A DNA stretch of 64,000 nucleotides from Glandiceps talaboti (GCF_964340395.1 NC_135570.1:6025322-6089321), one strand, 5' to 3'; counted from the stretch's first letter, positions 26,101 to 37,380 are shown. Notes: a model not told the origin generated them from the letters alone. Numbers and translations are program-made.

Positions 26101-29100
26101 CCGATGGTTCCCGAAGAGCAAAAAGGAGCAAATCACGAATTGTCGGTAACGTTCGGCCCTTGTTTGAACAAAAGAAACTTTTGCAAACTACTAAAGCTGA
26201 TTACCGAGCTTGTATTGCCCCTATTAACATTTCGACACCATACACGTTCATGTTTTGCTTCTCTCTTGCCTGTGGTGTTATCTGATACCCGAAATTTTGT
26301 GTTTCATCGCCTCATGAATAATTTTTTGGGAAATTTTTAAAGCCTCCTCAGGATTAGAGATGATGTGTGACAGTGAGGGCGCCTGATCCTAGGTACTGAG
26401 TCAATATTTCAGATCGGCAGCTGATTGGGACTGTTTGTCGGGTAAAAACGATCGACTTATTACGCAAGAGATGAAAAAATGTCAGTTTCTTTTGTATTGT
26501 CAACAGCAACAGGTGTCCATGGCCCAAGTAAATCGTATTTTCAAAGTTTTTATTGCAGAAACATAAAATTTAGGAGGGATTTTTGATAAGTTAAGATAAA
26601 TATATATCTGCGATGGGAAACTATTCAATGAAAGTGTCTAGAGTGAGTGATGTGTTAGGACACACAATTTAAAACAGCTTGAACGAGCTACCGATCTGAA
26701 ATATTGACTCAGGATGATGGTACGCCTCGATGCGGCGCCCTCACACACCACTCACTCTCGACCCGTTTTAAAAAATCCTCAAAAAGTTTATTCATGAGGC
26801 TACGAAACTCAAAATTACGGGTATCAGATAGCATCACAGGCAAGATAGAAACATAACAAGAATTGCTATTAGGCCTAGGTGTTATTAGGGGGACTACAAG
26901 CTCGGTAATCGTCTCTGGAAGTTTGCAAGGTTTTCTTTTGTGCAAACAAGGGCCGAAGGTTACCGAGAATTCCGTGATTTGCTCTTCGGGAATCATCGGC
27001 GTTGCATGCTGTGACAAAGCAAAGACCAATGGTTCCCGAAGAGCAAAAAGGAGCAAATCACGAATTGTCGGTAACGTTCGGCCCTTGTTTGAACAAAAGA
27101 AACTTTTGCAAACTACTAAAGCTGATTACCGAGCTTGTATTGCCCCTATTAACATTTCGACACCATACACGTTCATGTTTTGCTTCTCTCTTGCCTGTGG
27201 TGTTATCTGATACCCGAAATTTTGTGTTTCATCGCCTCATGAATAATTTTTTGGGAAATTTTTAAAGCCTCCTCAGGATTAGAGATGATGTGTGACAGTG
27301 AGGGCGCCTGATCCTAGGTACTGAGTCAATATTTCAGATCGGCAGGTGATTGGGACTGTTTGTCGGGTAAAAACGATCGACTTATTACGTAAGAGATGAA
27401 AAAATGTCAGTTTCTTTTGTATTGTCAACAGCAACAGGTGTCCATGGCCTAAGTAAATCGTATTTTCAAAGTTTTTATTGCAGAAACATAAAATTTAGGA
27501 GGGATTTTTGACAAGTTAAGATAAATATATATCTGCGATGGGAAACTATTCAATGAAAGTGTCTAGAGTGAGTGATGTGTTAGGACACACAATTTAAAAC
27601 AGCTTGAACGAGCTACCGATCTGAAATATTGACTCAGGATGATGGTACGCCTCGATGCGGCGCCCTCACACACCACTCACTCTCGACCCGTTTTCAAAAA
27701 TCCTCAAAAAGTTTATTCATGAGGCTACGAAACTCAAAATTACGGGTATCAGATAGCATCACAGACAAGATAGAAACATAACAAGAATTGCTATTAGGTC
27801 TAGGTGTTATTAGGGGGACTACAAGCTCGGTAATCGTCTCTGGTAGATTCCAAGGGTTTCTTTTGTGCAAACAAGGTCCGAAGGTTACCGAGAATTCCGT
27901 GATTTGCTCGTCGGGAATCATCGGCGTTGCATGCTGTGACAAAGCAAAGACCGATGGTTCCCGAAGAGCAAAAAGGAGCAAATCACGGAATTGTCGGTAA
28001 CGTTCGGCCCTTGTTTGAACAAAAGAAACTTTTGCAAACTACTAAAGCTGATTACCGAGCTTGTAATGCCCCTATTAACATTTCGACACCATACACGTTA
28101 ATGTTTTGCTTCTCTCTTGCCTGTGGTGTTATCTGATACCCGAAATTTTGTGTTTCATCGCCTCATGAATAATTTTTTGGGAAATTTTTAAAGCCTCCTC
28201 AGGATTAGAGATGATGTGTGACAGTGAGGGCGCCTGATCCTAGGTACTGAGTCAATATTTCAGATCGGCAGCTGATTGGGACTGTTTGTCGGGTAAAAAC
28301 GATCGACTTATTACGTAAAAGATGAAAAAATGTCAGTTTCGTTTGCATTGTCAACAGTAACAGGTGTCCATGGCCCAAGTAAATCGTATTTTCAAAGTTT
28401 TTATTGCAGAAACATAAAATTTAGGAGGGATTTTTGATAATTTAAGATAAATATATATCTGCGATGGGAAACTATTCAATGAAAGTGTCTAGAGTGAGTG
28501 ATGTGTTAGGACACACAATTTAAAACAGCTTGAACGAGCTACCGATCTGAAATATTGACTCAGGATGATGGTACGCCTCGATGCGGCGCCCTCACACACC
28601 ACTCACTCTCGACCCGTTTTATAAAATCCTCAAAAAGTTTATTCATGAGGCTACGAAACTCAAAATTACGGGTATCAGATAGCATCACAGACAAGATAGA
28701 AACATAACAAGAATTGCTATTAGGTCTAGGTGTTATTAGGGGGACTACAAGCTCGGTAATCGTCTCTGGTAGATTCCAAGGGTTTCTTTTGTGCAAACAA
28801 GGGCCGAAGGTTACCGAGAATTCCGTGATTTGCTCTTCGGGAATCATCGGCGTTGCATGCTGTGACAAAGCAAAGACCGATGGTTCCCGAAGAGCAAAAA
28901 GGAGCAAATCACGGAATTGTCGGTAACGTTCGGCCCTTGTTTGAACAAAAGAAACTTTTGTAAACTACTAAAGCTGATTACCGAGCTTGTAATGCCCCTA
29001 TTAACATTTCGACACCATACACGTTCATGTTTTGCTTCTCTCTTGCCTGTGGTGTTATCTGATACCCGAAATTTTGTGTTTCATCGCCTCATGAATAATT

Positions 29101-30415
29101 TTTTGGGAAATTTTTAAAGCCTCCTCAGGATTAGAGATGATGTGTGACAGTGAGGGCGCCTGATCCTAGGTACTGAGTCAATATTTCAGATCTGCAGCTG
29201 ATTGGGACTGTTTGTCGGGTAAAAACGATCGACTTATTACGCAAGAGATGAAAAAATGTCAGTTTCTTTTGTATTGTCAACAGCAACAGGTGTCCATGGC
29301 CCAAGTAAATCGTATTTTCAAAGTTTTTATTGCAGAAACATAAAATTTAGGAGGGATTTTTGATAAGTTAAGATAAATATATATCTGCGATGGGAAACTA
29401 TTCAATGAAAGTGTCTAGAGTGAGTGATGTGTTAGGACACACAATTTAAAACAGCTTGAACGAGCTACCGATCTGAAATATTGACTCAGGATGATGGTAC
29501 GCCTCGATGCGGCGCCCTCACACACCACTCACTCTCGACCCGTTTTATAAAATCCTCAAAAAGTTTATTCATGAGGCTACGAAACTCAAAATTACGGGTA
29601 TCAGATAGCATCACAGACAAGATAGAAACATAACAAGAATTGCTATTAGGTCTAGGTGTTATTAGGGGGACTACAAGCTCGGTAATCGTCTCTGGTAGAT
29701 TCCAAGGGTTTCTTTTGTGCAAACAAGGGCCGAAGGTTACCGAGAATTCCGTGATTTGCTCTTCGGGAATCATCGGCGTTGCATGCTGTGACAAAGCAAA
29801 GACCGATGGTTCCCGAAGAGCAAAAAGGAGCAAATCACGGAATTGTCGGTAACGTTCGGCCCTTGTTTGAACAAAAGAAACTTTTGCAAACTACTAAAGC
29901 TGATTACCGAGCTTGTAATGCCTCTATTAACATTTCGACACCATACACGTTAATGTTTTGCTTCTCTCTTGCCTGTGGTGTTATCTGATACCCGAAATTT
30001 TGTGTTTCATCGCCTCATGAATAATTTTTTGGGAAATTTTTAAAGCCTCCTCAGGATTAGAGATGATGTGTGACAGTGAGGGCGCCTGATCCTAGGTACT
30101 GAGTCAATATTTCAGATCGGCAGCTGATTGGGACTGTTTGTCGGGTAAAAACGATCGACTTATTACGCAAGAGATGAAAAAATGTCAGTTTCTTTTGTAT
30201 TGTCAACAGCAACAGGTGTCCATGGCCCAAGTAAATCGTATTTTCAAAGTTTTTATTGCAGAAACATAAAATTTAGGAGGGATTTTTGATAAGTTAAGAT
30301 AAATATATATCTGCGATGGGAAACTATTCAATGAAAGTGTCTAGAGTGAGTGATGTGTTAGGACACACAATTTAAAACAGCTTGAACGAGCTACCGATCT
30401 GAAATATTGACTCAG
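14108..30415. repeat. Satellite array, 925-bp unit, about 17.6 copies
   Basis: The single-copy-per-unit marker GGCGCCTGATCCTAGG recurs 18 times, near 14405, 15330, 16255 and on to 30081. Spacing is 925 bp except for two 899-bp steps (a shared 26-bp deletion) and three 926-bp steps near the right edge. Units are near-identical. In each unit about 652 bp (for example 14718-15369) is an imperfect palindrome with ends CCGATCTGAAATATTGACTC and its complement and a loop of about 26 nt. The other roughly 273 bp is a non-palindromic spacer. The array starts inside the right arm of a palindrome and ends at 30415 in a left-arm end. No known satellite family was recognised. Confidence 0.97.
14718..15369. 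repeat. Representative 652-bp imperfect palindrome of the satellite
   Basis: Two arms of about 313 bp, roughly three-quarters identical by eye, flank a loop of about 26 nt near 15040 bounded by CATCGG and CCGATG. The outermost 20-plus bases are a perfect inverted repeat. Left and right arms each carry one strand of a related reading frame: minus 14736-15083 and plus 15029-15292. Both read (I/V)PEEQ, SVTFGPCL.KR and LSDTRNF. This is the first complete palindrome; the same structure repeats every 925 bp. Confidence 0.9.
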
Positions 30416-31963
30416 CTGATTGTGCTGCTTGTAACAGGTTCTGTTTGTCAGGTCTGATGTCTGAAATTGTATCACACAGTTTATTGGAAGAAAAGAATTT
30501 CAAAAAAGATACTGGGGCTGGACTTCTAAGTCATCATACAACAAACATGTCATTATCAAATGTTTAATAAAATCTTTATTGACACATTTTATACATTGCA
30601 GTGAATGAAAAAACAAGTCCTTGTCTCTTGCGAGAATAATTAGAGGGAAATATTAAACATGATGAAAAGTCAATACAGTATATTTGTTGATATTAAATTC
30701 ATCAAGAAATAAAGTTGACATCAAAGTACAATCTCAGGGTTGATACTAAAATTGAGGCTAGTAGCAGAAGCAATGCAAACTGAGTTCGTAATGAGTCTTT
30801 GGAGTTATATGCTGCCACCAAGTGTTGGGTGCGTATGAAATATTACTATGTTCAATCAAGGCAGTCTGGTGAGGTTGGTTAGTGATAACACACAGTGTTA
30901 GCAGTGTCTTCTCAGTGTGCTAGTCTTCAGTTACTGTGAGTATGGTGCATGACAGAGGCATAGATGGGAGAGAATTAAATGGTACATGGTTAGATTGTTA
31001 TTCACCCTTATGTTATGAAATGTCAATATAACCTTACAAAGCCTATGAATGCTGCGGTATTAAAGAACTACAACTTTGTAATTGGTTATTGAAACTTTAC
31101 TAATAGAAATATAAATCTGAATCTAAACTAAGTGAAATATACTCTGCCTAGTTTGGAATGCATGCTGTCCTGTTCTACAGTATAGCATATTTGTAGCCTG
31201 GAATCCATGCTGTCCTGTTCTACAGTATGGCATGGATATTTGTAACCTGGAATCCATACTGTCCTGTTCTACAGTATGGCATGGCTATTTGTAGCCTGGA
31301 ATCCATACTGTCCTATTCTACAGTATAACATGGCTATTTGTAGCCTGGAATCCATACTGTCCTATTCTACAGTATAACATGGCTATTTGTAGCCTAAAAC
31401 ATATGCTACAATGTATGTAACTATTTCTGTTACAAGAACTGCACAGTAGTTTTGTATAACTAACAAGATAAATGATATGCCTGTTTATCAAATGGTGTAT
31501 GCCACCATGGCCCTGTCCTGTCTTCTGCTGTAACTAAACTCTATGAACTTTGACCTAATCTCACATAACCAATAGCAATGTGCTGGAACCTAGCCAATGA
31601 AATCAAACCATTTCTGCAAACTAAATTTTCGATATAAGTTACTAACGCAAAGAGAAGGAGAGACAGAGTATTATTATTGTCAATATCCTGAAATGAAAAG
31701 TGTTAGATGTGTATGTATTAAAATGGTTATTTATGTTCATGAAATTAACATTGAAACTATTAATTCCTAGAGTGGTGGTGGGGCAGGGGATAAAGTGAGG
31801 AGGCAATTAGCATGACACATCACAGGCGTTCCATCACACATTACTTATACAGAAACAACACTAACTGACTGCTTGTAATAATTTCTGTTATACTGTTACA
31901 TTTGTTGGTAGTGGGCACTATTTTACACATATTTACAAGTTCTAATATGGCAGGACAGAGACT
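30416..31963. other. Between satellite and DYDC1-like gene; likely its 3' UTR or flank
   Basis: No coding signal. Contains a 49-bp tandem repeat (31148-31396). A minus-strand AATAAA at 30575-30580 is a possible distal polyadenylation signal for the DYDC1-like gene, 1.4 kb past its stop. Unconfirmed. Confidence 0.4.
31148..31396. repeat. 49-bp tandem repeat, about 5 copies
   Basis: Unit built on TAGCCTGGAATCCATACTGT, then CCTATTCTACAGTATAACAT, then GGCTATTTG. The last two copies are identical and the first is the most diverged. The segment TACTGTCC...CTACAGTA is itself a small inverted repeat. Confidence 0.9.
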
Positions 31964-32218
31964 CTAGCTAGCAGCCTCCTCACTATTATCTGGTTGTTCG
32001 GCTGCAGGTTCTTCAGCAGCGGCATCACCTTCCTGTGGGGCCTCACCTTCCTCCCCTTCTCCCTCTTTTTGATCCCCTTCCTCAGCTTTTGTTTCCTCTG
32101 CTGCAGCTTCCCCCTCTCCCTCTGTTCCCTCAGCCCCCTCTGTTTTTTCTTCTCCACCTTCACCCTCTTCTGTTTCCCCCTCTGTTTTTTCTGTTGTTTC
32201 TGCTCCTTCTTCAGCTTC
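31964..32218 (-). CDS. DYDC1: DYDC1-like terminal exon, acidic tail
   Basis: 84 codons plus TAG at 31964-31966, after acceptor GGCCTTACAG. Almost wholly Glu, Gly, Ala, Thr and Lys in imperfect EGE/EEG repeats, ending DNSEEAAS. Its frame and phase agree with exon 3. The tail is lineage-variable, and opposite-strand open frames here are shadows. Confidence 0.8.
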   Translation of the reverse strand, partial: EAEEGAETTEKTEGETEEGEGGEEKTEGAEGTEGEGEAAAEETKAEEGDQKEGEGEEGEAPQEGDAAAEEPAAEQPDNSEEAAS

Positions 32219-35200
32219 CTGTAAGGCCAAGTTCAAACAAAGGTAAGTGATCATCAGATTGTGAACAAGATGTTTCATTCTGAACAGACTAACAGAGAGC
32301 TGGAAGTTCAAGCTTGTGGTTTCTGGAAACAAAATGTCTAAATTTACATGACAATGTACCCTTTTGTTATGTAAATTTGCCTGAGTTCTATCCTGGCTAA
32401 TAGCGCTGTGAGTTCCAATTTGTGGTTTCTAGAAAACAGAATACATATCTTTACATGACAATAGAGCCCTTTTTTAATACAAGTTACTGTAATTTCTACA
32501 CGCTAATAAATAAATGTATCAATCTACTCTTCTAAGGCATATCTGCTAATAAGTAAGTGTAGGGATCTCCCACAAAACAGGAGTCCTGGATGATAGTAAT
32601 ATTCATTGCTTGATTGGTATACTGAACAAGTACATTTCTTAAATTGATCAATCACAGACACATTGTGACATTAGCCAATAATGAACAATTTTTGTTCTAA
32701 CACTTGCATAAAATCTTACAAAGTGTGCTAAATTGAGGTGACAAAAAACAGGTCAATCTGCAGAGCTAGAGAAAAAGATGTCCCTGAATAAAGAATGAAT
32801 GTATCGAATCCATCACTCCACTATTGAATAACAACTACAAAAGCTGAGAACCACACAGTATCAACTAAATGCTCCAACATCACTACATCAAACCTCTACA
32901 TGACCACAGAAGGGAACCCCATCTCCTGCTACTATACAAGATTGTTGAGGGACCCTTAACCGGGTTTTTATGCTGACACCTACCTAATACCACAGAGACC
33001 AAAAAGATCAATAAAACGAAGGAAATTTGAGGCATTTACCAGCACAACCCCTATGGAAAAATATGCTGCAAACAATACTCATTGCTATCAGACACCAAAC
33101 TGTAATCTTACGATTATCTTTAACAACTCATTCTTCCCACGAACAATAATAGACTATAACAATCTGGAAGATAGCGTAGTTAAAGCTGGGTCTGTTGAGG
33201 CTTTCAAGGCAGTTTCTTTCCATCAATCATATACTACCAGCTATCTGGCCATTCGACATATTTATACAGAGATACAGATACAGTGATGCATGATGTGTTT
33301 GATACAGTATCTTTCAATTCTCTTAAAGCCTCTTTTCCTGTAGCTTTGTTGCTGTTTTTTCTGTGTGTGTGAAATTTTGCTTGTTCAAAAATATATCTAG
33401 GCCAGCTTTCACAGAAACAGTTCATCCTTCTAATTTACTAAATTATTTATTTGCTAATTGTTAACGGTACTGAATACACTGGCTTCATGTCTGTATGTAA
33501 ATAATTATGAATCAGGCTTAGGTTTGGTTACCTTGTTTGACAACAGACTTTTTATATTTGTTACTTTATTAGTTTGAAATAAGATAAACAAGTTCATTTT
33601 AATTTCCGTGATTGGATGTCAAATCTTCTAACCTTTTTCTTTGATTCGTCAGTATTAGGTTCGTCACCCTCAGCTACTGGTGCTAAACTTGGTGCTCCTG
33701 GCAGATTCGATTTTTCTTTAAGTGTTGCTTCATCTTCCGCTTTCTGTTGAGCCTCTCTTTCCTAGGAAAGAAATATCAATCAATTATCTACCACAAATGC
33801 TATGCATCCCATCAGAGAAGCATTATATATAAGTTTTACGCACTTAGGGGTTAGACTCATTTTACATCGCAGGCACAATGTGTGTATGTTCCATAGCACT
33901 TGTAATAGTACATACATGTTAGGGAACATAAGGAAATCAGAAATGATAAAGCTATGTGATTTTCTGTAACTATCTAGCGAGATAGAGAGATATCAAATTT
34001 TCTTTTTGTGAAACTGTGTGGTTGATACTTCTTTTAAAACACTGACATTTCATGTACTTCAAAAAATTATGTAACGTGAACAGATGTGAATTAACGAGGG
34101 AGAAAATAAGACCACCTTATCACAAAATGAAACATTTTCTGGTTGATTCTCAATGATGATTCACTACACAGCATCACACTACACAAGTGGGCGAAGCAAT
34201 TGCTACATGCAATAGTAATATGATTGCACTTATAAGTTCGGTGTTTTTACTAAGGGCGATAAGTAGGTAAAATCTACTAGGGGTCCCATTTAATTTTACA
34301 TGGGTTCCCAACCAAAATTACCATAGACTCTATGGGGAAACACTGCCATTTTCACCCCATTCTTTCTCCCTTTCCCTTACCAGGATTCCCCAACCTTAGC
34401 AAATACACTGAAGTCTGAATACAGAAGGGACAGACAACAAATCACAGGAGGAGGGGGCCAGTGTTTTTCAGAAGTTCAGTGTGTGAAAATTATCAAACTT
34501 CCAACCCTGCACAAACAGTACTGACTTCCCCTCTGTCATTGGAATATTTATGATCAAAACTGTATATAGTACATAAATAAAGTGACCCTCTCCCCAAAAA
34601 ATGTTAACCCACCCTACCCCCTCCCCATCCTTTGCATTCAGTATATAGTACACAAATAACGTGACCCTCTCCCCAAAAAATGTTAACCCACCCCCCACAT
34701 TCAGTCCCTAAGGGTTACAGGGTTGTACAAAATATTTAACACTTACAAGTCTTTGTTCTTCTTCTTCCTTTGCTATCCTTTCTGCTTCTTCTCTCATTTG
34801 TTCTTGTCTTACTTTTTCTCTTTCTGCTTCTTCCCTTTCAAATTCAAGTTGTTTAACTTCATTTTCTTTCTATAAATTAAACACAAAAGCTTGACGTGTT
34901 AGTACAAAAAATTATATAGATTGTTAATCGTTCACCAAATGTTTGTGTTTTCAAATTTGGCCACTTTGACGTTTATAGTTGTTATCATTAATGAAAAAAC
35001 AAAGTTCTTATATTATTTTTTATATAGAAATGGCATGGGGAAATTGATGCAGGGCTCAAAGCAATAACATGTTATGTTAGTTGTTTTTGTAACTAAGAAG
35101 TAGTCGCATATGCAACTATCAAAAATAGTCAGTTTACTGCCCTGACTTGGCCCTACACCTAGGTTACGATGGACAGAGAAAATACCTTCTACAATCTCCA

Positions 35201-36125
35201 TGTATCTTTCTTGACTGCAAACAATTACTGTGAGCAAGTTATATGTAATTTTCATGAGCTCAGAATGATGTTTGAATCATGTTGAGAATGCAAGGATAAA
35301 AAAGATACTGCAACTCACTCTCACTAAAATTAGAGTATGTACTATACAAAAGATATTTAATTACGACACTTAAATTATACTACATGAAGTATGTCTACAA
35401 AGATAAAATTGGAGATAAAATGAAGGCCACTTTCAATTGTTGGACACAACTTTGTTCTGTATACATGGTAAATTACATAACAGTGTACATTGGAACATCA
35501 TGAGTTTCAACACTAAAGTTTAATGTTTGTACATGTCACTGTGACTATATACTAACGCTACATAGATAAAATGTGTTCTGCCTTGATATACAATGTAGCA
35601 TGGAATAGCCTTACTTTATTGATGTATTTTGCATGTACAATAGGCTTCTATCTGTGCATCCCAATTTTCATACATGCACATGTACACGTAAATCAAATTG
35701 CAAAGATCTGCAAATTACATGTACTGACTCTGTACTGCATGATTTTCAAAGGAGTGAGATGAGTTGAAATTGGGACGAATTGAAATTTGGGCAAAGTAAA
35801 TCAAAATCATTTATGATTCAGATGTATCAGAACAAACTGTTTGAAATAGTTAATACATGTATTGTAAAGTTTGACACGACATATACCTAAAAACTGAATC
35901 TGAAGAAAAAAATACTCTGGGATTTTAGCATTTCTGTAAAGAATTCTACTCTGAGGAAAAATATATTTGTGTACCCACCTGTTCATGGTATACTTCGTTA
36001 TCTTTATATTTATAAAGCCATTGTGCAACATATTCTATTGGATCTAGAGGTCTCTTCTCAGCTACTTCAGCTAAAGCCCTGGTAAGACAGCCTCCAAGAT
36101 GTTTTTTAAGGTATTCTGTATCCAT
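31964..36125 (-). CDS. DYDC1: DPY30-domain protein, DYDC1-like, complete
   Basis: Four coding exons (36125-35979, 34869-34747, 33761-33633, 32218-31964), all joined in phase 0, give 217 residues. Residues 1-49 match the DYDC1/DYDC2 N-terminus: [20 protein letters not shown], then the DPIEY(V/L)A.W.YKYK segment that forms the DPY30 dimerisation motif. Residues 50-110 are a Glu/Arg/Lys-rich helix, probably coiled coil. The last roughly 85 residues are a very acidic Glu/Gly/Ala tail, longer than in human DYDC1 (177 residues). From family knowledge, DPY30-type helices dock on amphipathic helices in complexes such as radial spokes and chromatin-modifier complexes. DYDC1 is expressed in testis and ciliated tissue, so a sperm or ciliary role is the likely one. 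DYDC1 versus DYDC2 is not resolved. Confidence 0.9.
32275..32480. repeat. Tandem duplication of about 130 bp in DYDC1-like intron 3
   Basis: Blocks containing TTGTGGTTTCT(G/A)GAAA and TTTACATGACAAT occur twice about 110-130 bp apart with moderate divergence. Confidence 0.6.
33002..33286 (+). mobile_element. LINE (non-LTR retrotransposon) remnant, C-terminal end of the reverse-transcriptase ORF
   Basis: An open plus-strand frame ends at 33286 and contains [20 protein letters not shown] and then SVEAFKAV. The pattern SFFPRTI.(D/E)WN.LP..VV...S...FK is typical of the last residues of Jockey/CR1-type LINE ORF2 proteins. Only about 95 codons remain, so this is a 5'-truncated dead copy inside the DYDC1-like intron, antisense to the gene. 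Confidence 0.75.
33303..33438 (-). repeat. Dispersed repeat, copy 1 of an inverted pair
   Basis: Read on the minus strand this is about 90 percent identical by eye to 36483-36615 on the plus strand. Shared blocks include GTAAATTAGAAGGATG and AAGCAAAATTTCACACACAC. No terminal repeats seen; the class is unknown. Confidence 0.85.
33633..33761 (-). CDS. DYDC1: DYDC1-like coding exon 3
   Basis: 43 codons between acceptor TTTCCTAG and donor GTTAGA. The helix continues ([17 protein letters not shown]), then a Pro-containing linker ([15 protein letters not shown]). The GAP-L segment resembles the human YGAPNLSRVEE segment. Confidence 0.85.
34239..34410. mobile_element. MITE family B, full copy
   Basis: Left end CGGTGTTTTTACTAAGGG, right end complement CAGTGTATTTGCTAAGG. 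Sits in DYDC1-like intron 2. Confidence 0.8.
34557..34703. repeat. Tandem duplication of about 82 bp in DYDC1-like intron 2
   Basis: TATATAGTACA(T/C)AAATAA followed by GTGACCCTCTCCCCAAAAAA and TGTTAACCCACCC occurs twice in direct succession, nearly identical. Confidence 0.9.
34747..34869 (-). CDS. DYDC1: DYDC1-like coding exon 2, charged helix
   Basis: 41 codons between acceptor AATTTATAG and donor GTAAGT, reading [20 protein letters not shown] and on in the same style. The matching position in human DYDC1 is also a Glu/Arg-rich helix. Confidence 0.9.
34870..35978. other. DYDC1-like intron 1, nothing else recognised
   Basis: AT-rich, with scattered TACATGTA motifs. No coding or repeat structure that I could support. 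Confidence 0.5.
35979..36125 (-). CDS. DYDC1: DYDC1-like coding exon 1, DPY30 domain
   Basis: 49 codons from the first ATG after an acceptor-like TTTTTAG. It ends CATGAACAG followed by a GTGGGT donor. It holds the whole DPY30 motif. Confidence 0.9.
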
Positions 36126-36482
36126 TTTTTATTCACTAAAAACCTAAAAACAACAAAATTGTTTAGTACTTCACTTGTACAGTGAAAATCTTCATAAACA
36201 ATCTCAATGTACTTGGACAGGTGTTTTTGTATATGTATCACAGTATGAATGTACATGTATGTGACTGTGACAGTGTTACTGTACTTCATGTATACATACA
36301 TGTACAGTGTGTATGTGTATGTGTGTGCCTATGTATTATGGATATTGTAATGTTATACATGTATATATCATTGTATGTCTGTAGAAGTGCATACGTTAAG
36401 TAACAAGTGAAACAGTCCCAAACAATAAATGCAATCCAACGTTTAGAATTAATATTCATTAATATAACAAGGATAAAGTCTA

Positions 36483-36615
36483 GTAAATTAGAAGGATGCA
36501 CTGTTTCCGGGAAAGTTGGCCTAGGTATATTTTTGACCAAGCAAAATTTCACACACACAGAAAAACAGCAACAAAGATACAGGAAAAGAGGCTGTAAGAG
36601 AATTGAAAGATATAA
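36483..36615 (+). repeat. Dispersed repeat, copy 2 of an inverted pair
   Basis: Inverted partner of 33303-33438, about 3 kb away. It lies just upstream of the DYDC1-like start codon, so the two copies flank coding exons 1-3. Confidence 0.85.
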
Positions 36616-37192
36616 GTAGGTACACAGCCTGACTTACATCTGTGTACTGTAATCAATGTGTCTGTACATACATGTAGTATACAATTACAAATCTATGTAG
36701 GAATAAGGATACGGTCAGGCTTTTGCTAATTTCAAATAAATTGAATTTTTAAATGTAAATGTACTGTAGTTACTACTGTACACTTGCAGTGGTCTAAGTT
36801 TAAACATTTATTTGTTCAAGACTTCAGGTGAAATGAAATTACATGATTGATGGCGAAACAATTGAATGAAATAATAACTACATTGTATCACATTCACACC
36901 TGTATCTGGTCGCCAACACATTTCATCAAAACGTATCTCTTGAACAAAATCTAATAATTCTCATAGCGTTTCAACTTAAAATTGTGGGCATCACTTTAGC
37001 AACAGAATCCAGATATTTATCTGAACAACTAAGTAGTGTGGTCCAGACGTGATGAATGTTCGTGGATAGACCCAACACCCTACATTTGATGATTTGTACG
37101 TTGCTATGTCAATTCCATTAGTTGCTGAATTAACAACAGACGATAATATTGTGAAAACTAATTTTGACACCTTTTAAATGTTCACAACTTAC

Positions 37193-37300
37193 CAGCAAAG
37201 TAATGCCTGATATACTAAAAGATTGAATGGGTGGTCTTCAGCAAAAAATCTCACCTGGAAACTCAGTAGTTATTTGGGACTCACGAGTAGCGTAGCGTTG
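37193..37300 (-). other. Candidate non-coding first exon of the DYDC1-like gene
   Basis: A minus-strand donor GTAAGTTGTG falls at 37192 and downwards. It would end an untranslated exon starting in the CpG-dense stretch to its right and splice to the acceptor just above 36125. Based only on splice-site consensus. Confidence 0.3.
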
Positions 37301-37380
37301 CTAAGAATCAAATGTTTTGATCGTACCTCACGCCCGATAACGAGGAATAACGCGAGAGTTCTAGCCTCGTACAAAATATT
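37280..37380. promoter_or_regulatory. CpG-dense stretch, probable shared promoter region
   Basis: About ten CpG dinucleotides in 100 bp (for example CACGAGTAGCGTAGCGTTGC and ATAACGCGAGAG) in an otherwise CpG-poor region, located between two divergently transcribed genes. This is a candidate bidirectional promoter for the DYDC1-like gene (leftward) and FAM241B (rightward). No TATA box seen. Confidence 0.4.

Noticed and set aside
14736-29988. About 45 repeated open frames of 60-115 codons in the satellite
   Set aside because: Counted as satellite structure, not as genes. They recur because units are near-identical, they overlap on both strands, and no known domain is visible. The frame-keeping indels are reported as a finding.
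31994-32250. Phe/Leu/Pro-rich open frames opposite the DYDC1-like tail
   Set aside because: Antisense shadows of the Glu-rich exon.
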